16,514 bases of DNA from Syntrophaceae bacterium UBA2188 (GTDB taxonomy: Bacteria > Desulfobacterota > BSN033 > UBA1163), in NCBI GenBank assembly GCA_002327985.1, contig DCVM01000034.1:3044-19557 (forward strand), written 5' to 3'. Made by a program: the position numbers and the translations under genes. Within the stretch, counting starts at the first letter, position 1, and the number at the start of each line of letters is the position of its first letter. This document shows positions 5,941 to 13,739 of the stretch, piece after piece. A model generated the notes under the pieces. It saw nothing but the letters and a program-made list of their open reading frames with translations. It was not told the DNA's origin and did no database searches.

Positions 5941-5963
5941 AAAGTTGGGTAAAGGAGCTTACT

Positions 5964-6143
5964 ATGCCAGCGATTGCATCGATTGAAGATTTGAGGGTTG
6001 CCCAAAAAGATCTTCTGGAAGCGAAGGATCTGGATGACTTGAAGAGAATTTTCAAAAAATGGCGTAGAATTGGGTGAAAGAATGTTTGTAAATTGTGGCT
6101 GGATAAGCGCACCCCAGAAGAATTAAAGGGTGAGAGAGAATAA
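5964..6143 (+). pseudogene. Copy 3 of the short gene, full length but with an in-frame TGA
   Basis: This is the only copy with an uninterrupted middle. It follows AAAGGAG (5951-5957) and reads MPAIASIEDLRVAQKDLLEA then KDLDDLKRIFKKWRRIG, where TGA stops it at 6075-6077 after 37 residues. The same frame continues as KNVCKLWLDKRTPEELKGERE to TAA at 6141-6143. Copies 1 and 2 have TGG (Trp) in place of that TGA. The ancestral protein was therefore about 59 residues, highly charged and mostly helical, and this copy has a single nonsense change. It lies 73 bp upstream of the EVE-like gene and could be the decayed first gene of that operon. A functional 37-residue product or TGA readthrough cannot be excluded. 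I do not recognise the family. Confidence 0.6.
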
Positions 6144-6158
6144 AAGATCAGGTGAGTT

Positions 6159-6197
6159 CAATAGGATTAAAGAAATATAACATAGAATGAACTATTG
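6159..6197. promoter_or_regulatory. Weak inverted-repeat operator candidate
   Basis: CAATAG (6159-6164) and CTATTG (6192-6197) form an inverted pair flanking a -10-like TATAAC (6176-6181), just upstream of the first intact defence gene. Arm length is only 6 bp, so chance occurrence is quite possible. Confidence 0.25.
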
Positions 6198-6216
6198 GAA
6201 TGAGGGGAGGTAAATC

Positions 6217-6627
6217 GTGGCGGTTTGGCTATATCAGATGAGTGCGGAAGGCTACTCCATTGAAGAATATAGGGCAGAAGTCTGGGAAGGCGAAATAGTC
6301 AAGTGGCCGACAGGTAGTGTGCGCACGGATTCAGGCAACAAAGTAGCACCTGGGGATGTGGTTATCCTAGTATTTGTGAGAACCGGGGCCAAAGAGCCAG
6401 GTATATGTGGTTGGGGAATCGTAACGAATTATAAAGACGAGAAAGAATTGTTTTCCTTCCGTCCAACACATCCCAGTGATTACTTGAAGATGAATCCGAT
6501 TTGGGATGATGATGTGTCAGATCTGTTGAATAGTATCCGTGGGCCAATGAAGCAGGGAACCATGTGGGAGATGAGTGGCGATCAGGCAAAAGGAATGAAA
6601 AAGAAGATCCACGGATGGATGAAATAA
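6217..6627 (+). CDS. EVE/PUA-like domain protein, first gene of the defence operon
   Basis: This 136-residue soluble protein looks like a stand-alone EVE-type PUA-like domain. The opening strand VWLYQMSAEGYSIEEYRAEV is followed by PTGSVRTDSG, the turn APGDVVILVFVRTG, and GICGWGIVTNY, the usual order of a PUA-like beta-barrel. Proteins of this fold bind modified nucleobases in DNA or RNA. In restriction-like contexts they act as readers, here plausibly of the mark set by the DUF1156 methyltransferase or of phage base modification (inference). The start is GTG at 6217, behind a perfect GAGGGGAGG with 6-nt spacing. The next gene's ATG lies inside this gene (13-nt overlap), indicating coupled translation. 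Assignment to the exact EVE subfamily is by pattern only; another PUA-like family is possible. Confidence 0.65.
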   Translation: MAVWLYQMSAEGYSIEEYRAEVWEGEIVKWPTGSVRTDSGNKVAPGDVVILVFVRTGAKEPGICGWGIVTNYKDEKELFSFRPTHPSDYLKMNPIWDDDVSDLLNSIRGPMKQGTMWEMSGDQAKGMKKKIHGWMK

Positions 6628-9600
6628 AAGACATTAGATATATGACTGAAAAAACCCTGAAACCCGGTCAAATTCTGAAGGGCTCTCTTTTTAATGAACC
6701 GATGCGGGTTGAGACTGTTCGAGAAACTGGCCCGGATACTTGGGTTGTGGGCTTGGTTGGCACTCAGTCGGAAAAATTCCGCAACGTGACACTCACATCA
6801 AAGGACCTCGAGACCCTCACTATCCTTGAACCCACTTCTACTTTCGATGGTGACGGCAGACTTCTCCGCTTAGGTCTTCAAGCTTACTCTTTGGGTATAG
6901 CCTATGAATTCGACCCTTATTTTGGGCTTTCTATTTCGAGAGTAGACCCGCTGCCTCATCAGCTCGAAGCCGTTTATGACTACCTCCTTAAGCTTCCCCG
7001 AGTAAAATTCCTTTTGGCCGACGATGCTGGTGCTGGCAAAACCATTATGGCAGGCCTATTGATCCGAGAGCTGAAGCTTAGGGGCCTTGCCGAACGAGTC
7101 CTTGTTGTTTGTCCAGCAAACCTAACATTTCAATGGCAGAGGGAGCTCAAAGAAAAGTTTGATGAGAAATTCAAAGTAATAAAAGGGGCTGAGATCAGGG
7201 ACCAGTTTGGTATTAATCAGTGGATGGAGCAGAACCAAATCATTACCTCCCTCGATCTTGCCAAACGATCTGAGATTCTGTCAGGGCTTCGGCAAGCTCC
7301 CTGGGACCTCGTGATCGTTGATGAAGCCCACCGAATGTCAGCCGCCGATCGAGAACATAAAACGCAGCGTTATCGTCTGGGAGAACTTCTTAGGGATTCA
7401 AGTGATCATTTACTTCTTCTAACGGCCACCCCCCACAAAGGCGACCCTGTCAATTTCACTTTCTTCCTACAACTCCTCGATGAGGATGCCTATGCTGATG
7501 TGCGGTCTATAAGGGAGGCAATGGAACAACGGAGAGCTCCGTTTTACCTTCGACGAATCAAAGAGGCAATGGTTTATTTCCCTGAGCGAAGCCCTGATGG
7601 TTCATGGATAGCAAAGAAGATATTCACAAAACGCATTCCCCATACGGTTGATTTTCACATTGATGGTGCCGAATTCGAGCTCTACCGTGATGTCACACGC
7701 TACGTGAAACAACAGAGCGCAAAAGCTTTTACTCAGGGGGATGATCCGCGCGCTCGCGCCATTGGATTCCTTATGTCCCTCTATCAACGTAGGTTAGCCT
7801 CCAGCACTTATGCCATGCGACATTCTCTTGAGAATCGTGCAAAACGACTTGAAGTTGGCCTTAAAAGAGCCCAGGAATTAACACGCATGGCTCCTCCAGA
7901 GATTCCTGATTTAGAAGAGCTTGAGGAAATGGAGGATTTCGAACGTGAGAAACTGGAGGAAATTCTCGACGCCTTTACTCTTGCAAGCAATGCAGACCAG
8001 ATTCGTGAAGAGATCGAGGAATTGAGGCGTCTTGCTGAACAGGCGCAAGCGGTGGAGGATTCAGGGACCGAAGAAAAATTATTCCAGTTAAAGGCCCTTC
8101 TTCAGGAAAAGGGCTTCTTCGACCATCCTGAAGAAAGGCTGCTGATTTTTACTGAATTTAAGGATACCCTCGACTATCTTAAAGGTTGTTTGAAAGATTG
8201 GGGTTTTAAAGTTGGGTGTATCCATGGAAGTATGAAGCCTGGCTCTCGTGAAGAAGAAGGAACTCGGCTTTATGTAGAGCAGCAGTTTAGAGATAATGAT
8301 ATCCAGATTCTCGTTGCCACAGAAGCCGCAGGGGAAGGGATCAACCTCCAATGCTGCCATATTCTCTTTAACTATGATATTCCTTGGAACCCGAATCGTC
8401 TTGAACAGCGGATGGGCCGTATCCACCGGTACGGGCAACCCTATGACTGCCTGATCTTCAATTTTGTAGCTACCAATACAATTGAGGGGAAAATTCTTCA
8501 ACGTTTGCTCGAAAGGCTTCAGGAAATTCGGGATGCCTTAGATGATGATGCTGTGTTTAATGTGGTGGGGGAGGTTCTTCCGGCGGCCCATATTGAGCGT
8601 GTTCTTAGAGACTATTACGCTGGACGGTTAGGGGAGGCAGACCTTGAAGATCGAATTCTCCGGAATGTGGATGAGAAGCAGTTCAAGGCTATCTGCCAAA
8701 CCGCTCTTGAAGGCCTTGCCTCTAAGAAACTTAATCTCGATATGCTCATCGAACGCCGTGCCAAAGCACAGGAACGACGAGTTGTCCCTGAGACGATTGC
8801 TCGTTTCATGTCGGATTCTTCAGAATATGTACCCTTTACATTAAAACCAGCCCCCTCACTCCCATACACCTTTGAATCAATTAGGACTCCTACTATTCTT
8901 CGACAATATGAGAACCAATCAGATTGGAGATTACCCCCTTTAGCTACAAAATATCCCAGATTCTCTACCGATCGTGAAACTGCAGAGAAAAATAACTTGG
9001 AATGGGTAAGCCCTGGTCACGGTTTTTTTGAAGCTTTGAGGCAGCACACATTGAATGTTGCCCAAGAACCTCTCAGTAAAGGTTCCTGTTATTACTCTCT
9101 CCAGCATGATTCTCCGGCTCGTATGGATGTTTATAGAGCTCGTGCTGTGGACGGCCTCGGCCAGGTTATCCATGAAAGGCTTTTTGCCTTCGAGCTTTCT
9201 GATAATGGAGTACCTCACCTTCAAGAACCGAATATTCTTAATAATTTTTTACCTACCAATATTCCTAAAACCCTGCCATCCGTAACGACAATTCCCGAAG
9301 CCATTGAATGGCTAAATGAAAACGCCCTCATGCCCTTCCTTAATGAAGTGCGTAATGAACGCCTAACTGAATTGGACAGAATCGCTGCTCACGTTGAGTT
9401 ATCACTTACTGAGCTTCTCCAAAAAGCAGACGAAGAAATCGGCAAATTGGCCTTAGAGGTGGAGAGAAAGGCACCCGGAGCTGAAGGACGGCTTGCACAG
9501 GCTGAATCTCGCCACGCAGAGCTACTGTCCCGACGAGAAAAACGTCGTCTCGAGTTGGATAGACAGCGTGCTCTGACTCTTCAGGCTGTTGAGCGGATAA

Positions 9601-10082
9601 CGAGCGTACTTATTCTTCCGCATCCTGAGAGGAAGTCTCCAGAGGTTCGCCGTTTACAACCCGATTCAGAGGTTGAGGCAATAGCCATGCAGGTGGCTAT
9701 GGAACATGAGAAAGAAAAGGGTCGTCAGGTTCTTGACGTACATGAGAAAAACTTTGGTTATGACTTAACAAGCTTGGATTTAAATTCTGCTGAGCTTCGG
9801 CTCATTGAGGTTAAAGGGATTGGTGGATCCACCGGAAATGTTCTGCTCACACCTAATGAGAAAAGAGTTGCTGAAGATCGGAGAGATTGCTACTGGCTTT
9901 ATGTGGTTACAGATTGCAAAGCAAAACCAAAACTGCAAAACCCGATTAAAGACCCAGCCCGCCTCCAATGGCACGAAGTGAAGAAAGTTGATCATTTCTG
10001 GTTGAAAATTGATGCTCTAGTGCAACCCATGGAGGTTCACGATGGCACGGTACCCTATAGTAAGACGGAGAAGGGGAAATGA
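6615..10082 (+). CDS. SNF2-family helicase with C-terminal DUF3883/NO VEIN domain
   Basis: This large motor protein (1155 residues from ATG 6615) is the likely DNA translocase of the system. Walker A is DDAGAGKT (136-143) and the DEAH box is 236-239, followed by LLTATPHKGD. A long charged coiled-coil insertion (about 395-505) separates the two RecA lobes. Lobe 2 has IFTEFKDTLDYL, ATEAAGEGINLQ and motif VI QRMGRIHRYGQ (598-608). A second coiled coil (about 930-1010) leads into a DUF3883/NO VEIN C-terminal domain with GYD1050-L and E1065-V-K1067, the spacing expected of a PD-(D/E)XK-like nuclease fold; catalysis is not proven. Starts at 6564 and 6642 are also in frame. I chose 6615 because it gives a short overlap with the EVE-like gene, and 6642 is a serious alternative. 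The stop overlaps the next start as ATGA. Its last ~45 codons recur as orphan fragments at 3026-3178 and 11301-11477. Its N-terminal layout (KPGQILKG, FDGDGRLLRL) differs from my recollection of DISARM DrmD, so I give no gene symbol. Confidence 0.85.
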   Translation: MDEIKDIRYMTEKTLKPGQILKGSLFNEPMRVETVRETGPDTWVVGLVGTQSEKFRNVTLTSKDLETLTILEPTSTFDGDGRLLRLGLQAYSLGIAYEFDPYFGLSISRVDPLPHQLEAVYDYLLKLPRVKFLLADDAGAGKTIMAGLLIRELKLRGLAERVLVVCPANLTFQWQRELKEKFDEKFKVIKGAEIRDQFGINQWMEQNQIITSLDLAKRSEILSGLRQAPWDLVIVDEAHRMSAADREHKTQRYRLGELLRDSSDHLLLLTATPHKGDPVNFTFFLQLLDEDAYADVRSIREAMEQRRAPFYLRRIKEAMVYFPERSPDGSWIAKKIFTKRIPHTVDFHIDGAEFELYRDVTRYVKQQSAKAFTQGDDPRARAIGFLMSLYQRRLASSTYAMRHSLENRAKRLEVGLKRAQELTRMAPPEIPDLEELEEMEDFEREKLEEILDAFTLASNADQIREEIEELRRLAEQAQAVEDSGTEEKLFQLKALLQEKGFFDHPEERLLIFTEFKDTLDYLKGCLKDWGFKVGCIHGSMKPGSREEEGTRLYVEQQFRDNDIQILVATEAAGEGINLQCCHILFNYDIPWNPNRLEQRMGRIHRYGQPYDCLIFNFVATNTIEGKILQRLLERLQEIRDALDDDAVFNVVGEVLPAAHIERVLRDYYAGRLGEADLEDRILRNVDEKQFKAICQTALEGLASKKLNLDMLIERRAKAQERRVVPETIARFMSDSSEYVPFTLKPAPSLPYTFESIRTPTILRQYENQSDWRLPPLATKYPRFSTDRETAEKNNLEWVSPGHGFFEALRQHTLNVAQEPLSKGSCYYSLQHDSPARMDVYRARAVDGLGQVIHERLFAFELSDNGVPHLQEPNILNNFLPTNIPKTLPSVTTIPEAIEWLNENALMPFLNEVRNERLTELDRIAAHVELSLTELLQKADEEIGKLALEVERKAPGAEGRLAQAESRHAELLSRREKRRLELDRQRALTLQAVERITSVLILPHPERKSPEVRRLQPDSEVEAIAMQVAMEHEKEKGRQVLDVHEKNFGYDLTSLDLNSAELRLIEVKGIGGSTGNVLLTPNEKRVAEDRRDCYWLYVVTDCKAKPKLQNPIKDPARLQWHEVKKVDHFWLKIDALVQPMEVHDGTVPYSKTEKGK

Positions 10083-11314
10083 ATACCGAACCAAGTGTTA
10101 CTAATGTAGATGAGTCTAAATTAGTTACCCTTATAGAGGCGGCCAAAAGGAGGGTCGTGTTTCTGGCGCCAGGTGTCTCCGTGGCTGTTGCTCGGGCGCT
10201 AGAGAAAGCATGGGATCGCTTAAAAGGCGCAACCGTAAGGGTTATTGTAGATGTTGATCCGGAGGGGTGTCGCCTGGGCTATGGGACAATCGAAGGTTTG
10301 AAAATATTGCAGCAAGCAGCAGCAAAGGTCCAAACAGCGGTCTGCTGCCAACCCGGTGTTCGCATTGGTCTCATCATTGCCGATGACTCAACATTTATAT
10401 TCACTCCAACACCACTTCTGATCGAAGCGGGGTCTCGCCAACCAGATCACCCAAACGCAATCCGACTCCAAGCGCTACCCTACGAGGTTGTCAAAGATAT
10501 GGGGCTTGGGGAAAACCCCGAAAAGGAAAGAATTATAGGTCGCGACGCCATTCATTCGACGGACATCGAATCTATGGCGGCAGATTTAGCAAACAACCCA
10601 CCCGTCAAGTTCGATTTGGCTCGGCGAGTTCGGGTTTTTACCTCTCGGTTCCAGTTCGTCGAATTCGAAATGACTGGATGCTATATTTCCAGAAAGAAAG
10701 TTCCAATCCCAAGTAGTCTCGTAGGACTTGCCAAGGAAAGGGATGTTCAGTCTCAATTCCATGCACATTTCAATTTGGTAAATACGGCTAAGCTTGAGGT
10801 GAAAGCCGGAAATAAGATGATCTCTGAAGAAATCCTCCGTCGCCGAAAGCAGGAGATCACCAAAAACTTCTTAATTTCCTTGAAGAGCTATGGAAGTGTT
10901 GTTCTCCGAGCCAACAAAGAAAAGTTCATGGAAGCGGTTAACGGCCTTGAGGCGGACATTAAGACATTTCAGGAAGGGATCAGTGAGGACCTCCATACCT
11001 ATATGGACAAGAACGCCAAGGCGTTGGTCCGAGCGCTCCTGCCGGCGGTCAAGCAAAACCCTCCAGACGCCTATACTAAGGTTCATGGGCCGAGTATTTC
11101 CGAAGGTCAGATTCGACAACTCCTTGAAACAGACATCAAGAAGGCCTTTGGCCAGACATCGGATTTAATTGAGGAAATGAAGGTTTCATTGGTTTTTAAG
11201 GATCTTGCTTACGAGTCTCTTGTGGATAAGGAGTTCTTGGAGATTGCTCGCGAAGCAATGCCAAATGTCGAGTTTCTACATGAAGAATACGATGCTGTGA
11301 AGGCGGTTCAATGA
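10079..11314 (+). CDS. PLD-fold defence protein with degenerate HKD motif
   Basis: The first ~150 residues of this 411-residue protein resemble a phospholipase D-like domain (RRVVFLAPGVSVAVARALEK, TVRVIVDVDPEGCRLGYG, FIFTPTPLLIEAGS). In active PLD nucleases a His-x-Lys-x4-Asp motif sits on the strand that here reads R95-I-G97-LIIA-D102. His and Lys are thus replaced and only the Asp remains, so catalysis is unlikely and a structural or DNA-binding role is more plausible. The rest (NPPVKFDLARRVRVFTSRFQ, VPIPSSLVGLAKE, and helical segments to the end) is a conserved-looking region of unknown fold, ending FLHEEYDAVKAVQ. Length suggests a complete gene. It shares 4 nt with the helicase gene (ATGA), so both proteins are probably made in step and may form a complex. 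Confidence 0.7.
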   Translation: MNTEPSVTNVDESKLVTLIEAAKRRVVFLAPGVSVAVARALEKAWDRLKGATVRVIVDVDPEGCRLGYGTIEGLKILQQAAAKVQTAVCCQPGVRIGLIIADDSTFIFTPTPLLIEAGSRQPDHPNAIRLQALPYEVVKDMGLGENPEKERIIGRDAIHSTDIESMAADLANNPPVKFDLARRVRVFTSRFQFVEFEMTGCYISRKKVPIPSSLVGLAKERDVQSQFHAHFNLVNTAKLEVKAGNKMISEEILRRRKQEITKNFLISLKSYGSVVLRANKEKFMEAVNGLEADIKTFQEGISEDLHTYMDKNAKALVRALLPAVKQNPPDAYTKVHGPSISEGQIRQLLETDIKKAFGQTSDLIEEMKVSLVFKDLAYESLVDKEFLEIAREAMPNVEFLHEEYDAVKAVQ

Positions 11315-11477
11315 AGACCCGGTCCGTCTCCAATGGCACGCAGTTTACCCTGAGCAGCGTTTGAACGCCGCCAAACGGGTCAAAAGAGTGGATCATTATT
11401 ATTTGTCAGTCGATGCCGTAGCCCAGCCCATGCAGGTAAGAGAGGAAGAGATGCGATATGGAGACCGGGATAAGTGA
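11301..11477 (+). pseudogene. Second orphan 3' end of a NO VEIN helicase gene, inside the operon
   Basis: The frame opens after a TGA at 11298-11300 and has no start codon before the homology. It reads NEDPVRLQWHAVYPEQRLN, AAKRVKRVDHYYLSVDAVAQ and PMQVREEEMRYGDRDK, with a stop at 11475-11477. This matches the C-terminal tail of the intact helicase and the orphan tail at 3026-3178, but contains an extra block (YPEQRLNAAKRV) that both lack. It therefore came from a third, diverged relative. The homology begins at the very stop of the PLD-fold gene and ends 54 bp before the HerA-like gene. No strong promoter for the downstream genes is evident in the 54 bp after it. Confidence 0.75.
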
Positions 11478-11531
11478 TTTTGCTTAAATAGAGAGTTAGA
11501 TAGTCGTTCATACTTAACGAGGCGAAATTAT

Positions 11532-13739
11532 ATGAAATCCCTGACCCAATTTATACGTCTGCTAATACTCATAACTTATGTCATCTTGCTTTTTGTGGCC
11601 TCTAAGCTTGCGTTTGATTCATGGCTACCTCCAACGACTGAAAAGGGCCTTTGGTTTTATTCAGGTTTGGCAGCCCTGTTACTTGGGAACTTGTTAGTTA
11701 CTCCCTTTTTCACGAAGCCTGTTGATGCCATCTCTAACGCAGTTGCAGCTATCGTGGCATTGCTTGCCGTGAATATCTGGGCGCCAGGGAAATTCACTGG
11801 ATTTGATCAATTCATGTGGATAGTAATCTGCATTTACGTTGCTATGGTTCTCATATCAAGCATATTGGCTATCGCTTTCAAAGATTCGCCAAATCCAACC
11901 CGCGAGAAGATCTCAAAATCTTTATATTTTTTTAGCGATGCGGTTGGGACATCTAGATTAGTTTTCTCCGCAGTTTTTCTTTTTGCTCTTATTGCATTTC
12001 ACAGAAATACACCACGCGAATACCTGATAATTGGTATCAGTTGGGGAGTGTTCGTTGGATTGCAGCCGTTAGAGACATTTGCCAATTTGCTTCGACGTTG
12101 GTGGGAGGTTTGGAAAACACCCACCATCGCCGAACACTTTGGTGAAGTTGTTGGACATCAAATACCAGGTATTGTATTAGTTCGCCACCAAGAAGGTGCC
12201 AAAATTACTTTTGGCGACACCATAATTGTGCAGGCGGATGACGGGAGACCTGGGCTTGCGCTGGCCCTGGACCATGTTGGTTTTGCCGAGGGTTTGTGGC
12301 TGAGAGCACTTCATCTTTCTATTTCGCCTGACTCACGTTCACGCCTCATATCCTGCAATCCGTTTCAGAGTGCGTGCGAAGCTATAACGATGAAGGTTGA
12401 CCCCAATACGATAGGGATTCAAGCAGACGCCGATTTGACATGGAAGAAACGAAATAATTTGATAGGACTTGTTGCTCCAGATACAGATGTAACCCGAATG
12501 CGTATTGAGATTGTTAGGACCGACCTCGATCTACGTGAAGGTCACCTTGTAGAGGTACAAATCGGATCTAAGATGGTACTTTATCAAATTATAAATGGTT
12601 TAACTAAGGAAGAAATCATACAGCAAAAAAATACAAGAGGTTATGTACGTGCGGATGCGAAGAAAATAGGCTGTTGGGATGAACAGCATCATGCATTTGA
12701 AGTTGTCAAGTGGATACCCCGTCCGAATGCCCCCGTTTTCTTAATAGATTTTTGCTGTGCGACCCCCGATAAAGGTGCTATCGGGCACTTCCCTGGAACG
12801 AGCTATCCGGTGTCTGTTGCCGTTGACTCGTTAGTCACCCATAACACTGCGATATTGGGGATTCTCGGGGTTGGTAAATCATTTTTGGCTCTTGAGTTGG
12901 TGGAGAGGATGATTAAGGATGGAATTAAGGTAATCTGTCTTGATCTTACAAATCAATACGCTAAAGAATTAGCACCTTATTATAATGTCGATGAGGAGAA
13001 ACCAGACATCGAAGAACTTAACAGCATCGGGACCAAAGGGAAAAATAACGCACAACAGAATGTAGAAGAAGGTGGAAGTACCAAGCAATTTGAAGACCTT
13101 CTTAAGGGTAAATTAAGTGCATTCCTTGATCCGACAAATCAAAAAAGAATGCTAAAAATTTTTAATCCAGTTCAATTCGAGGTGTGGAGACAAGATAGCA
13201 GACTCTTTCAAAGTCGTGCTTCTATGGCAACGCTTACTCCGACCGAGATTACGAGATTATTTGGCGAGGCAACATTGGAAGTGCTACAGGAGCAGGGAAT
13301 GTCGGAGAAGGCAAGGTACTGCATAGTCTTTGAAGAGGCTCACTCCCTAATACCAGAATGGATGGCCGTCGTGAGTGAGGGAGACAAGACCGCGACGAAT
13401 GGAACAGCAAAGGCCATCCTTCAAGGGCGAAAATATGGCTTAGGCTGTGTCGTTATCACCCAAAGGACAGCTAACGTCACAAAAACTATTTTGAATCAAT
13501 GCAATACGATATTTGCGCTGCGTGTCTTTGATGCTACAGGAATGGAGTTCTTAAAGAACTATATAGGGGAAGACTATGCAGGTGTTCTTTCAACATTGGA
13601 AGATCGACATGCCGTTGTTTTTGGGCGGGCGTCGTCGTGCAGAGATCCCGTACTTATTCATTTAAATGAGAGAGCCGATTTTTTAAATGTTTTTCGAAAA
13701 GCCGATAATCCTATTGAAAAGGAAATTGGTTTAAAGTGA
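11532..13739 (+). CDS. Membrane-anchored HerA/DUF87-type ATPase
   Basis: The 735-residue protein starts with about 200 residues holding six likely membrane helices (about 7-27, 40-60, 64-83, 93-115, 143-160, 163-182). A beta-rich segment follows (about 205-420: GHQIPGIVLVRHQEGAKITF, GDTIIVQADDG), perhaps HerA-barrel-like. The ATPase domain has Walker A GILGVGKS (443-450), an acidic Walker B IVFEEAH (598-604), and the HerA hallmark RKYGLGCVVITQRTANVTKT followed by NQCNTIFALRVFD. HerA proteins are hexameric DNA translocases that usually pair with NurA nuclease or, in defence, with SIR2 or other effectors. None of those is present here, but a NO VEIN helicase and a methyltransferase are. ATG 11532 follows GAGG at 11519-11522. 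The gene overlaps the methyltransferase by 4 nt. The membrane region is unusual for soluble HerA and suggests action at the envelope. Confidence 0.8.
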   Translation: MKSLTQFIRLLILITYVILLFVASKLAFDSWLPPTTEKGLWFYSGLAALLLGNLLVTPFFTKPVDAISNAVAAIVALLAVNIWAPGKFTGFDQFMWIVICIYVAMVLISSILAIAFKDSPNPTREKISKSLYFFSDAVGTSRLVFSAVFLFALIAFHRNTPREYLIIGISWGVFVGLQPLETFANLLRRWWEVWKTPTIAEHFGEVVGHQIPGIVLVRHQEGAKITFGDTIIVQADDGRPGLALALDHVGFAEGLWLRALHLSISPDSRSRLISCNPFQSACEAITMKVDPNTIGIQADADLTWKKRNNLIGLVAPDTDVTRMRIEIVRTDLDLREGHLVEVQIGSKMVLYQIINGLTKEEIIQQKNTRGYVRADAKKIGCWDEQHHAFEVVKWIPRPNAPVFLIDFCCATPDKGAIGHFPGTSYPVSVAVDSLVTHNTAILGILGVGKSFLALELVERMIKDGIKVICLDLTNQYAKELAPYYNVDEEKPDIEELNSIGTKGKNNAQQNVEEGGSTKQFEDLLKGKLSAFLDPTNQKRMLKIFNPVQFEVWRQDSRLFQSRASMATLTPTEITRLFGEATLEVLQEQGMSEKARYCIVFEEAHSLIPEWMAVVSEGDKTATNGTAKAILQGRKYGLGCVVITQRTANVTKTILNQCNTIFALRVFDATGMEFLKNYIGEDYAGVLSTLEDRHAVVFGRASSCRDPVLIHLNERADFLNVFRKADNPIEKEIGLK

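Noticed and set aside
6564..6614. Upstream in-frame ATG for the helicase gene
   Set aside because: It would overlap the EVE-like gene by 64 nt and add a charged N-terminus (GDEWRSGKRNEKEDPR) unlike the rest. ATG 6615 or 6642 is more credible.
6615..10082. Naming the helicase drmD and the locus class 1 DISARM
   Set aside because: The helicase and methylase are comparable in general type, but neither DrmA nor DrmB is present and the N-terminal region does not look like DrmD to me. A similarity search would be needed to decide.
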